This document shows, in pieces, positions 23,275 to 34,917 of a stretch of 64,000 nucleotides of DNA. The stretch is taken from NCBI GenBank assembly GCA_029844215.1, contig CM056721.1:57081815-57145814 (forward strand), read 5' to 3'. This DNA comes from Przewalskia tangutica (lineage: Eukaryota > Streptophyta > Magnoliopsida > Solanales > Solanaceae). The notes beneath the pieces were generated by a model. That model did not search any database. It had not been told where the DNA came from and worked only from the letters and a program-made list of their open reading frames with translations. How positions within the stretch are numbered: position 1 is the first letter of the stretch; every line of letters begins with the position of its first letter. The translations under genes and the position numbers were made by a program.

Positions 23275-26200
23275 ACCCCCTTATGTTGATGAACTCTTCA
23301 TCCACAAATGAAACCTTCAAGCCTAAAATCCTCCCTCCTCTTGTGTTGTGTTCGTCCAACACCCCCCCTTTGAGTGGCCTTGTGGCCGAGAGCCTCCCCC
23401 TCCCCTTTGTGGTGCCTTGGCCGTGGGGTACCCCCCCCCCTAGCCGAGTTGTTTTCGTATAATAACCCTTGTTGTGGTATAGAAATAATCTCCTAGTATT
23501 GTTATAATGTCCAAATACCTTGGCCCAAATACCTTGTGGTATTCCCAAGTTACACTTATACAAAAGCCGTAAATTACGATTATACTTCCTTTAGCCACAA
23601 AAACCGAAACCCTAAGGAAAACCTCCATAGTTAGTTGGAGTACTATGTAGAAGTTGGTTAGAACTTCTAAGGGTTGTTTGGAGCGGGTTGGAGCACCCGG
23701 AGTAGGAGCGAAACTTTGCTAAGGATCGACATTAAACTCGGATAATTATGGGCTTATCGAGGTAAATATCTTGTCCCTCTATTGTAATTGGAAATTACAT
23801 GTTGTTAGAATATATAGTTGAAGTATACTATATATAGAACTGAACGTGGTTAGTTGGCAATGTCTTTTGACTTAAGCCTGAAGAACTGAACTGAACTGTA
23901 TTACAGTAGACTTGTGTAGTAGTACTGTGGAGTAGAATTGTACCCGTTCGGGTTAGATGTATAACCCCCCCCTGGTTGGCTTGGTAGCCGGCCCCGTTAG
24001 AGGAGGAGATTTACGCTGTTGCGGGGGGGGGGGGAGGTGCTGCCGAATTTTCTGTAGAATGTTCTACGATAAGATCTTGATGTTAATAAGCGCCTTGTGG
24101 CCTTATAGGTTGAAGTACTACGTGTGGCGCGTTCTACTTGGCTTAAGGAGTAGCCGACAGTTGGAAGTACTTGGAGCGTTTTGCTATTAGTCGATACTCG
24201 TCGCGAGGTATGTGAACCTCTTCCTATCTCTTCTAGCATGATATGTGTGAACTATGTAGTACGGTAGACGTACATGTACTAAATGTATTTGATTGGTGTA
24301 AAACATAAAGTGTTATAACGGCTTTATGGGAAGTTGGTTATAACGGCTTTATGTTGGTAAGAAAATACATGTGGTTTTTAAAAGGTAACTGATTTGAACT
24401 ATAACTGGCTTGTTATGTGTTAATAAAGAACTTGAAGTATTTCAAAAGAGTTTTGAATCATTTTGAAAGAAGAAGTAATACTTGGTTTTTTTGAAAACTT
24501 AAGAGTTATACTAGCTTTATGGGGAGTTAGGTATAACGGCTTAAGAATGTTTCTTGATTTGAAATCGAATGTGTATCGACAAACCACAAGCGTTAATAAA
24601 GGAAATGTTTTGATTAATTAAGTATTAATAAAACCAAGTAGCAACTTCCATCCGCATGAAGCTAAGATGAGACAAAATGATATTTCCTAGATCATGGTTC
24701 TTTGTAATAAGATTGTTATAAACAAGAATATCCTACTCACATATAAGACTTATGTTTCTCAGTTGTTTAAAAGAAATTATATTCTTAAATGAATAAGGCT
24801 ATGAACACTAAACCTTTCTAAAATAAGAAACGTGAACATTTGAAATTAGGCAAACTTGGGCGTTTGGAAAATAATGTTGTTACTTGATTTTACAAAGGTA
24901 AGAGTTTTGGTTTTCTTAAAAGGACAGTCACTCTATTTTATACTACGGGTATTGTGTGACTTATGTGAAAAGCAGATCTTTTAAAGATTTAATGTGTGAA
25001 GTACTTTGGGGTTAGATACGAACTTGTTAGTAAAGCACCTTGTGTGAATAACTTGATTGTATTGGTTTGTGATAGCCTTGTAATACTTTCTTGCTGATTT
25101 GAGAAGTAAACATGTTAGGATGCTACGTGTGTTAGTATCTTGTGATGTTAGTGTAAAGGGGTTTTCCTCGATCGCGCTTAAAGTTGTTTGACTATCGGTA
25201 CCGTTATGTTGGTATTGTACCACTCACCTTGACTTGTGTCGGAGGTTGTCGCCTCCGACGGGGTAGACTCGGTGATGCAGGACCGTGATTCGAGGATACC
25301 TCATGCGGGTCGAGGATCCATGCGGAACTACGGAGTTCGTGTTAGTGTGCGGCCTTTATGGTCACGCGGTCTTTGTGGCCATGCGGATGCGAGTCGGGGC
25401 GATCTTGGGAGTAGCTACCCTCGATGCGGGGTTATACCTCATGCGGGCCTATGAGGTTGGCCTATGCGAGGTGCGGAGAGTTCTGTGGCTAGACGCGCAC
25501 ATTTGATCTGCGGGCGAGTGACGGCTTTTATCATGTGACGGTCAGAGCGGATATCATGACACGATTTATGACCTTGTTGGTGCGTGGGTGTTAGTAGTCG
25601 GCTATGCCTTCGTACTTACCTGTCTTGTTTTATTAGGACAGGTGGGACACGGTGTTCATGTGTATTCCTTGGTGCTTGTATCTGCCGCGGTGAGGAAGGT
25701 ATTCCACGCACGATTGATGTTGTGGGCGTGAGACCCATAGTTACATTTGAGTGATGACTTTGAGGCGTGAGTCCACGACTTGACATATTTGCACTTATTG
25801 TGGCGTAGTTTGGTTATCATACATGTCTCGCTTTATAGACTATTATGATTTCATTCTGATATTTTGATTTCACATACTTGGTACTGTTGTCTTGACCTCG
25901 CCCGGGCGCGTTCACGCCGCAGTAAAGGTACACGATCATTGATCCTCGCCTTAGGAGTCACGATTCGGCGTGTAGGAAAGCTCCGTTTCTCGGAGGCTTA
26001 TCGATGGTATAGTCCTGTTGTTGTAGGTGTTTATATTCGTGGTATGGCGGGGCCTCTGTCCGCCATTGTTGTCGTATCATTTCTTAAGTGCAGTAATCTT
26101 GTTGTGGGCGGGGTTTGTAAAAGGATTAAACTGCTCATGTTGGAAAAAGTTGTTATTTATATATATCGAAAGGCAAGTTTTCTCAGTTATTGTTTCATAT

Positions 26201-26299
26201 TTCATAATATGTCTTGTATTGTTTTATGTTCGATTACTCGATGTTGTATCACTAGGGTGCCCGGTAAGGCACCAATCACGGGCCGGAATCGTCGTGACA

Positions 26300-26500
26300 A
26301 AAGTGGTATCGTGAGCGATTAATCCTCGGAAAAAGTCTACGCATCGTATCGATGAAGTCTTGATTATCGGTGTGTTGTGCACCACCAATAATCGTGAGGC
26401 TATAGGATATTTAGGATTGGTTTCTATTCTTCTCACTCTGAGATCGTGCCTTAGAGTGTGTTGTAAGTTAGACCCTCGACGTATTTCTTTCCTTATCGTT
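26300..26500 (+). other. PBS and leader of U
   Basis: AAAG then TGGTATCGTGAGC (26304 onward), a PBS with CAG read as CGTG. The stem-loop CTTGATTAT / ATAATC lies at 26359-26393 with loop GTGCAC at 26377-26382. Confidence 0.8.
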
Positions 26501-27213
26501 ATGCCTCGCGTAGGCAAACCGGGCCCAAGAGGCAAGGCGGCCGAGGAGGCGAGTAGAGTTCGTGAGGGTTACGTGGGCACAGCCCAATCATTACCTAGGT
26601 AATGCTTCATTCGGGATTTCTGCGACGCCACTAGCCCCGAAAGTTTAGCACGCGGCGGTTCCTCTGCGCCATGATATTTGAACCTTCGGTTCCACGACCG
26701 AGAACAGAGAATATGGATTGCAAAGGCGACCTATTACTAGCTATGGATTTGGCTACCAGAGTATACCGATGTATCGCGAGTCTTGATGAATATCAACGGA
26801 AGGTTGTCGCAAGAGTAAGTTCCTCGCTTAGGCTTGAGCATGGCACGTATGCGGGCTTATGCACATCGGCCGAAACATAGAGATCGACGTTAACAAAAGG
26901 GCGAGAAGAGGCGAGCGGCAGGTCCTTTGGTAACTTTCGAGTAGTCGCCTCACCAATGATTAGATTATGCACCTCGCGGTGCAGTGGTCTTCCACGAGTT
27001 CGTGACGTTCGGTATGCAGAGTTGGTCGAACTCCGTGACTTCCGGTTCAGCGATGTGACGCCGTCGGGAATGTCGTTTTTAGTTGGTACTTGTTGTACCT
27101 ATGACCGCCGTGCGGTGTCGAAAAGTGTCCTTGTAAGAGGACTTAGCCTTCAGGATCGGTGGGTAGTGTGTCATCTCCCTCAGCTATGCGCCCTACGGGG
27201 CAGGTTTGATTAG
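26501..27213 (+). pseudogene. gag: Degenerate gag of U
   Basis: It starts ATG at 26501 with MPRVGKPGPRGKAAEEASRV, closely matching other gag starts, and stops after about 34 codons. Then come fragments with PRPRTENMDCKG (compare PRPGTENMGYKE in the left element). The Gag core between about 26740 and 26780 is mostly missing. The C-terminal part recognisably aligns to the knuckle region at about 27085-27135, but the Cys/His pattern is lost. Non-functional. Confidence 0.75.
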
Positions 27214-27904
27214 AACGACTAAGGGGAGTGAAGCAGTAGATATAGATATATCTCTAACCCTCTAGAGTTCAGTATGTGTGATAAGATGGGTATATCATAA
27301 GTGTTATGTTTTGATAGCAGTATGTTAATATTGTGATTAGAAATCTTGGTTAGTTAACCAAGTAAGATTTGGGGGATAGAGAAGGTGTGAGCCTTAGAGT
27401 TTTATACGTAGAGACCTTAGAGGTAAGGCCATCTCGAGTAAAGGTGTAGTGTTATGTTGATCCTTATCGGTGCATAGTGCACGTGAGCTATGTTTGGGAT
27501 AGGTCCTAAGTAGTGTGAAATGAAAGGGGTAGTTGAGCTAAGAAGACCGCAAGGTTTTCGAAACGTGATTGGTGAGATTGTTCCGGATCGGGGAGCTAGT
27601 ATTGTGCGCGTTGCCGGGTCGGGTTGAGGCCACGATTGCGGGTCAACCCGCGGCATGTATGGCGGTGGGGTCAGGTTTTGGTGGTCCCGCCTTGTGTTAG
27701 GGTTGTGAGGTGTTAGGCCCAAGTTTAGTTAACCAGTGCGAGTTCGTGGATGCGTTCGACCGGTGGTCGGGCGATGGGGCAGCCCATCGTGTTCTTGGTC
27801 GACCGTTTACTCCTACGTGTTGAGTTATCCGAAGGTTGTAAGGCTGCGGGGTGCCTACCTTCACCTTATGATGCATAGTGGAGCCAGTTACGCTATTTTT
27901 GTTC
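27214..27904 (+). mobile_element. Noncoding spacer of U
   Basis: Homologous to 2122-3058 in the left element, including the TATATCTCTAACCCTCTAGAG phrase near 27247 and the GCGGGTCAACCCGC hairpin near 27638. No coding signal. Confidence 0.7.
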
Positions 27905-28450
27905 TGGAAGTTTTACCAAGCATGTGTTAAGAACTCGTGAGTCTCAGAATCGCATTCGCCTCGGGCGTTGTTTGGATTTCGAGGATAGTTGTGGGGATTG
28001 TTGTCTCTGTGGAGGTAGTGTTTAAGCTACCATTTCGTGTTCGGATGTCACCTTTTGAAGCCTTGTAGGGCGGAAGTGTAAAGTTGTCGGTCGATTGGTT
28101 CGATGTTGGCAAGGTTCGCACGGTTGGTTCAGCTTGTTCCAGACTATGGATAGTGAAGCTTGTCTAGAAGAAGTTACGGCGGCTCGGAGGAATCGTGCGG
28201 ATAATCGGCAACGACGCTTAGAGTTCGAGTTGACGGTCGGTCTTCTTGAAAGTACCACCCGGTTAGGGTGTGACGAGTTTTGGAAAGCGATGGAAACTTA
28301 GCCCGAGTTACTTTGGGCTTTTGAGTTCATGTGAAGGATAGGCGGGTTGCCTATATGTTAGCATTTGCCGTCCGACTTAGGAAGCGACGTCCGCTTTCGT
28401 ATTGTTATATTCGGGAAAGTATCGAGAGCCATCAGTGTTCCCAATTAATG
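27905..28450 (+). pseudogene. Integrase C-terminal remnant in U
   Basis: Scattered frames retain integrase C-terminal phrases: MSPFEAL-stop-GG (compare MAPYEALYGR), a WFDVGKV phrase, RADNRQRRLEFEL (compare YADHRRRHLEFEV) and a KRDEFWK-like stretch where X has MRFGKKGK. Many breaks; it cannot encode integrase. A corresponding remnant lies in W (45400-46100) but not in the left element, right arm or Z, so it marks a subgroup. Confidence 0.65.
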
Positions 28451-28908
28451 ATGACCACGTTAGAGATAGTAACCCGAGTTTTGGAAACCGGCGATGTAAC
28501 GTGGTAAGAGTTCGAGTGTATGACATCTCGGGGATCGCAGCGGCCGGCACCATTTGTTGGGTAGTCGGAGCAAGGCTCACGACAAAGTGACAAAAGTGGT
28601 ACCATTTGTTGGGTCGCTGAGAAGGTTAATGCCTCGCAAAGTGACAAAGCGGTATCTACGAGTAAAGAGAGAAGCGAGCATGTATGGCGAGCATATATGT
28701 GATCATTTCTTTTGTAAAGAGAAGTTGCGAAGGAAGTATATTATAGACCCAGGTGAGAAGTGTTTTGTGGTGATGATTTGAGGTGTTTCCACGTGGACTT
28801 GGATGTAAGCATTTTTGCGCAAGTTGTTTCGTGGCAGCGTGGCGGGATTGATTCGTAAGTATAGTAGTGAAGACTATCTTGGCGCACGCTTGTTTGAGAC
28901 TTAGAAGG

Positions 28909-28939
28909 AACATTCGGACGAATGTTTCTAAGGAGAGAA
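28909..28939 (+). other. Pre-PPT hairpin and polypurine tract of U
   Basis: AACATTCG and CGAATGTT (28909-28926) with a 2-nt loop, then CTAAGGAGAGAA abutting the LTR at 28940. Confidence 0.8.
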
Positions 28940-31900
28940 TGTTATACCGTATTTCCAGTATGTACGCAGGACGACGTAGGAAATTCGAACTTGAGAATAG
29001 GCTTGGCGAATTATTTTTGTACACAACACCCGATTAGAGTCGTTTTTTGAAACGCTTTCCACTTTCGTAGGGAAAATTCCGGCTATGTCATTTTTAATTT
29101 TTGCGGATTTTTCCGAGAGACGAAACATTTTTGGACCAACGGGAGGGTGACACTTGTCACCCTCATTGGACGGTAAAGAGGAGGCTTGGCCTTGGCCGAT
29201 TGGTTCATGGTTTTGTGCCTTGTTTTGGCCTTGTTTTGTGGCTTGTTTTGTGCCATGTTTTGTGGAGTAGGGGTTAGGGTGCACTTGGCTTGATCTTGGC
29301 CTTACACTTGCCTTGCACTTGGCTAGATCTTGGCCATTGGTTGGCCTTTGGTTTTGCTATAAATACCCCCCTTATGTTGATGAACTCTTCATCCACAAAT
29401 GAAACCTTCCAAGCCTAAAATCCCTCCCTCCTCTTGTGTTGTGTTCGTCCAACACCCCCCCCCCCCCTCCCCCTTTGAGTGGCCTTGTGGCCGAGAGCCT
29501 CCCCCTCCCCTTTGTGGTGCCTTGGCCGTGGGGTACCCCCCCTAGCCTAGTTGTTTTCGTATAATACCCCTTGTTGTGGTATAGAAATACTCTCCTAGTA
29601 TTGTTATAATGTCCAAATACCTTGGCCCAAATACCTTGTAGTATTCTCGAGTTACACTTATACAAAAGCCCGTAAATTACGATTATACTTCCTTTAGCCA
29701 CAAAAACCGAAACCCTAGGAAAACCTCCATAGTTAGTTGGAGTACTATGTAGAAGTTGGTTAGAACTTCTAAGGGTTGTTTGGAGCGGGTTGGAGCACCG
29801 GAGTAGAGCGAAACTTTGCTAAGGATCGACATTAAACTCGGATAATTATGGGCTTATCGAGGTAAATATCTTGTCCTCTATTGTAATTGGAAATTACATG
29901 TTGTTAGAATATATAGTTGAAGTATACTATATATAGAATCAACGTGGTTAGTTGGCAATGTCTTTTGACTTAAGCTCAAGAATCGAATCGTATTACGAGT
30001 AGACTTGTGTAGTAATCGTGGAGTAGAATTGTACCCGTTCGGGTTAGATGTATAACCCCGGTTGGCTTGGTAGCCGGCCAGTTAGAGGAGGAGATTTCTG
30101 TTGTTGCGGGGAGGTCTTTGCGAATTTTACGTAGAATGTTCTACGATAAGATCTTGATGTTAATAACCCCCTGGTGGCCTGATAGGTTGAAGTACAACGT
30201 GTGGCGCGTTCTACTTGGCTTAGGAGTAGCGACGCTGGAAGTACTTGGAGCGTTTTGCTATTAGTCGATACTGCCGCGAGGTATGTGAACCTCTTCCTAT
30301 CTCTTCTAGCATGATATGTGTGAACTATGTAGTACGGTAGACGTACATGTACTAAATGTATTTGATTGGTGTAAAACATAAAGTGTTATAACGGCTTTAT
30401 GGGAAATTGGTTATAACGGCTTTATGTTGGTAAGAAAATACATGTGGTTTTAAAAGGTAATCGATTTGAACTATAAGCGGCTTGTTATGTGTTAATAAAG
30501 AACTTGAAGTATTTCAAAAGAGTTTTGAATCATTTTGAAAGAAGAAGTAATACTTGGTTTTGAAAACTTAAGAGTTATACTAGCTTTATGGGAGTTAGGT
30601 ATAACGGCTTAAGAATGTTTCTTGATTTCGAAATCGTAATGTGTATCGACAAACCACAAAGGCGTTAATAAAGGAAATGTTTTGATTAATTAAGTATTAA
30701 TAAAACCAAGAGCAACTTCCATCCGCATGAAGCTAAGATGAGACAAAATGATATTTCCTAGATCATGGTTTGTAATAAGATTGTTATAAACAAGAATATC
30801 CTACTCACATATAAGACTTATGTTTCTCAGATTGTTTAAAAGAAATTATATTCTTAAATGAATAAGGCTATGAACCACGAAACCTTTCTAAAATAAGAAA
30901 CGTGAACATTTGAAATTAGGCAAACTTGGACGTTTGGAAAATAATGTTGTTACTTGATTTTACAAAGGTAAGAGTTTTGGTTTTCTTAAAAGGACAGTCA
31001 CTCTATTTTATACTACGTATTGTGTGACTTATGTGAAAGAAACAGATCTTTTAAAGATTTAATGTGTGAAGTACTTTGGGGTTAGATACCCGAACTTGTT
31101 AGTAGAAAGCACCTTGTGTGAATAACTTGATTGTATTGGTTTGTGATAGCCTTGTAATACTTTCTTGCTGATTTGAGAAGTAAACATGTTAGGATGCTAC
31201 GTGTGTTAGTATCTTGTGATGTTAGTGTAAAGGGGTTTTCCCCTCGACTGCGCTTAAAGTTGTTTGACTATCAGCCGTTATGTTGGTATTGTACCACTCA
31301 CCTTGACTTGTGTCCGGAGGTTAAGCGCCTCCGACGCGGGTAGACTCGAGCGATGCAGGACCATGATTCGAGGATACCTCATGCGGGTCGGGGATCCATG
31401 CGGAACTACGGAGTTCAAGTTAGTGTCGGCCTTTATGGTCACGCGGTCTTTGTGGCTATGCGGATCGCGAGTCGGGGCGATGGGAGTAGCACCCTCGATG
31501 CGGGATTATACCTCATGCGGGCCTATGAGGTTGGCCTATCGCGAGTGCGGAGAGTTCGTGGCTAGACGCGCACATTTGATCTTGCGGGCGAGTGACCGGC
31601 TTTTATCATGTGACGGTGCAGACAGATATCATGACACGCTTTATGACCTTGTTGAGTGCGTAGGTGTTAGTAGTCGGCTATGCCTTCGTACTTACCTGTC
31701 TCGTTTTATTAGGACACAGTGGGACTCGTGTTCATGTGTATTCCTTGGTGCTTGTATCTGCCGGTGAGGAAGGTATTCCACGCACGATTGATGTTGTGGG
31801 CGTGAGACCCATAGTTACATTTGAGTGATGACTTTGAGGCGTGAGTCCCGACTTGACATATTCGCTACTTATTGTGAATCGTAGTTTGGTTATCATACAT

Positions 31901-32387
31901 GTCTCCGCTTTATGGACTATTATGATTTCATTTCTGATATTTTGATTTCACATACTTGGTACACCGTGTCTCGACCTCCTTGGGCCGCGTTCATGCCGCA
32001 GTAAAGGTACACCGCCATTGATCCTCGCCTTAGGGTCACGATTCGTGTGGGAAAGCTCCGTTTCTCCGAGGCTTATCGATGGTATAGTCCTGTTGTTGTA
32101 GGTGTTTACATTCGTGGTATGGCGGGCCCTGTCCCGCCATTGTTGTCGTATCATTTCTTAGAGGTGCAGTAATCGCTGTGGCGTGGTTTGTAAAAAGGAT
32201 TAAACTGTTCATGTTGGAAAAAATTGTTATTTATATATATGCCGAAAGGCAAGTTTTTCTCAGATTATTGTTTCATATTTCATAATATGTCTTGTATTGT
32301 TTTATGTTCCGCTGATTACTCTGATGTTGTATCACTAGGGTGCCCGGGGTAAGGCACCAGTCACGGGCCCGGAATCGGGTCGTGACA
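28940..32387 (+). repeat. 3' LTR of U
   Basis: It starts TGTTATACCGTATTTCC and ends GGGTCGTGACA at 32387, followed by the TTATC duplication. Palindrome 29143-29164, TATA 29358-29364, C-run near 29453-29468, GC-rich repeats 31320-31560. Confidence 0.92.
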
Positions 32388-33430
32388 TTATCACAGGGTT
32401 ACCTCGCACTCAGAGGAAGCATGATTCTATCTGGGTTATCGTCGACAGGCTGACGAAATCAACCCACTTTCTTCCAGTCAGGACGACTTTTTCGGCCGAG
32501 GATTATGCCAGACTTTACATCCGAGAGATCGTGAGACTGCATGGGGTCCCTATTTCTATCATATCTGACCGAGGAGCCCAGTTTACGGCTAACTTCTGGA
32601 GGTCTTTCCAGAAGGGATTAGGGACGCAGGTGAGCCTCAGTACTGCATTCCATCCTCAGACCGACGGACAGGCAGAGCGCACTATTCAGACACTTGAGGA
32701 TATGCTGCGAGCCTGTGTTATTGATTTCAGGGGTAGCTGGGAGGATCATTTGCCTCTAGTAGAGTTTGCGTATAATAACAGCTACCACTCCAGTATCCAG
32801 ATGGCGCCTTATGAGGCCTTATATGGGAGGAAGTGCAGGTCACCGATAGGCTGGTTTGATGTGGGCGAGGTGCAGTTAGTGGGACCAGACCTGGTTCAGC
32901 AGGCGGTGGATAAGGTGAAGCTTATCCAGGAGCGGTTACTGACAGCGCAGAGTCGACAGAAGTCGTATGCAGATCATCGGCGTCGACATTTGGAGTTTGA
33001 GGTTGCTGATTGGGTTTTCCTGAAGGTGTCACCCATGAAGGGTGTGATGAGATTCGGGAAGAAAGGGAAACTCAGCCCAAGGTACATTGGGCCTTATCAG
33101 ATTGTCCGCATGGTAGGAAAGGTTGCCTATGAGTTGGATCTGTCGTCCGATCTGGAGGCAGTGCATCCAGTTTTCCATGTTTCTATGCTGAGGAGATGTA
33201 TCGGAGATCCATCTAGGGTGCACCCAATTGACGATGTCCAGGTGACCAAGGGGTTATCGTATGAGGAGAGTCCCATAGCGATACTCGATCGTCAGGTTAG
33301 GCGACTACGGACAAAGGATGTGGCTTCCGTCAAGGTCTTATGACGGAACGAGCACAGAGAGGAGATGACGTGGGAAGCAGAGGAGGACATGAGGCAGAAG
33401 TATCCTCACTTATTCCCCACACCTCCAGGT
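32388..33430 (+). pseudogene. pol: Integrase core and chromodomain of X
   Basis: Continues X pol after U. The catalytic core is intact: WVIVDRLTKSTHFLP (D), ISDRGAQFTANFWRS (D), FHPQTDGQAERTIQTLED (E). MAPYEALYGRKCRSP and the GPY/F module (LSPRYIGPYQIVRMVGKVAY) follow. The C-terminal chromodomain (SPIAILDRQVRRLRTKD..VKVL) is interrupted by a single TGA at 33341-33343, where V has a Trp codon (TGG). The same frame then goes on with RNEHREEMTWEAEEDM and YPHLF. The stop is a simple G-to-A type change and would remove the end of the chromodomain. Confidence 0.93.
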
Positions 33431-33554
33431 AACTCACTTTCCTACTTGTAAATTTCCTTTGGCATATGTACTTAAGTGTTGTATTGTGGCCATATGTGGC
33501 ATTTGCAAATTGTTTTAATTATGAGGAACTATATCGTTGTCTGTTTTAAGAAAG
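33431..33554 (+). mobile_element. Post-pol untranslated segment of X
   Basis: A short AT-rich region between pol and the pre-PPT hairpin with a CATATGTGGCAT-type phrase shared by other elements. No coding signal. Confidence 0.6.
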
Positions 33555-33589
33555 AACATTCGGGACGAATGTTTCTAAGGGGAGGAGAA
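33555..33589 (+). other. Pre-PPT hairpin and polypurine tract of X
   Basis: AACATTCG-GGA-CGAATGTT at 33555-33573, then AAGGGGAGGAGAA (33577-33589) immediately before the LTR. Confidence 0.9.
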
Positions 33590-34399
33590 TGTTATACCCC
33601 GTATTTCCAGAGTATGTATGTGAGGACGTACGTACAAATGTTTAAGCCCTATTAAGGTTAAGGGCGAAAATGTGAACTTCCAACGGAAAAGATTCCGAAC
33701 CTTGCGAAGGAAATTTTACAGTTTCAATATTTTAATTTATTACGGATTTTTCCGAGAGATGAAATATTTTTGACCAATAGGAGGGCGACATGTGTCACCC
33801 TTAGGTGGCACATGTTGGACGAATTGGTGGACAAGTTGGCCTTGCACGTTTTTGTCATTTTAAAGGCCAAAAACATTTGGTCAAAGTCTTGCAAGATATT
33901 TGTGTAGTAGATAGATAAGTGTGACCCACACAACACATGTCCCCAATCTACACCATACACATGCTTCAATCCTAGCCATTGAATGTCCTATAAATACCCC
34001 CTTAAGTTGCAAGACTTCTTCATCCACTTAAACAAATTCCAAGTCACAAAATCCTTCCCCCTCTTGTAGTAGTTCTCGTCCAACACCCCTATCCCTTAAC
34101 CAAACTTTGTCCAAAATTCTTAAACTCTTTAGTGTTCTTCCTTAGTGTATTAGGAAGATTATTAACCAAAAGTTAGAAAAGATTTCACACCCTAGCCCCT
34201 AAAGCCTCACCTTGGCCGAGAGCTTGCAAGTGTGGAACCTTAGTGTTCTTCACTTGTTTGAGTTGATTCTTGAATAGATGTTGATTAGGAGCCTCTAAGG
34301 GTGATTTTTGGTGGATTGGAACACAAATATTTGGAGCTAAACCTTGCTTAGGAGCGACTTATAATCTTGGATAATTTTGGGCTTATCGAGGTAAATATC
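33590..34399 (+). repeat. 3' LTR of X, first part
   Basis: Starts TGTTATACCCCGTATTTCC. Contains a GAGGGCGACA..TGTCACCC palindrome near 33781 and TATAAAT at 33989-33995. Stops within GAGGTAAATATC at 34399, where W is inserted. Confidence 0.92.
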
Positions 34400-34917
34400 T
34401 ATCACGACCCGAACCCGGCCCGTGACTGGTGCCTTACCCGGGCACCCAAGTAGACATACATCAGAGTAATCAGCGGAATATAAAACACAACATGAAACAA
34501 TGTAAAAGAGACACAGTTTATCTGAGGAAAAGTTGCCTTTCGGCATAAATATATATAAAAACCTGAACACGAACAGTTACATCCTTTTTACAAACTTTGC
34601 CCACAACAGTACTACAGACCTCTAAGAATGTTATAACAACAACGACGGGACAGGGCCCCGCCATACCCCTGAATGTAAGTACCTACAACAACAGGGGACT
34701 ATACCAAAGGTAAGCCTCCGGAGAAACGGAGCTTCCCAAAACGCTGAACTGTGATCCTAAGAGCGAGGATCGACGACTGGTGTACCTCTACCTGTGGCAT
34801 GAACGCAGCCCCCCGAAGGAGGTCAGTACAACAGGTACCAAGTATGTGAAACTGAAAATACTGTAAATGAAATCATAGTAGTCTATATAAAGCAGGAGAC
34901 ATATATGATAACCAAAC
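34400..34917 (-). repeat. 3' LTR of W, terminal part
   Basis: Antisense LTR end carrying the hairpin series (AAGC..CTCCG/CGGAG..CTT at 34712-34734, the GGGACAGGGCCCC hairpin near 34645). Broken at ACCAAAC, where Y enters. Confidence 0.9.

Larger units (their letters stand above)
22843..26299 (+). repeat. 5' LTR of U
   Basis: It starts TGTTATACCCCGTATTTCC and ends GTCGTGACA. It contains the U3 palindrome at 23053-23074, TATAAAT at 23268-23274, long C and G runs (near 23435 and 24027), and the conserved GGGCTTATCGAGGTAAAT segment near 23750. The GC-rich repeat block (25255-25480) and terminal hairpins follow. Confidence 0.92.
22843..32387 (+). mobile_element. Element U: non-autonomous gag + integrase-remnant element
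   Basis: LTRs are 22843-26299 (3457 bp) and 28940-32387 (3448 bp), with an internal region of 2.64 kb. A perfect 5-bp target duplication TTATC (22838-22842 and 32388-32392) flanks it within X's integrase codons. The internal part has PBS, leader, a badly broken gag, noncoding spacer with an integrase remnant, hairpin and PPT. The LTRs are nearly identical except at CTG/CAG and G/C runs, so the insertion is recent. Confidence 0.95.

Noticed and set aside
23223..23563. Open frames on both strands around the U LTR promoter
   Set aside because: They span the TATA box and C-rich runs, differ between the two U LTRs and have no conserved product.
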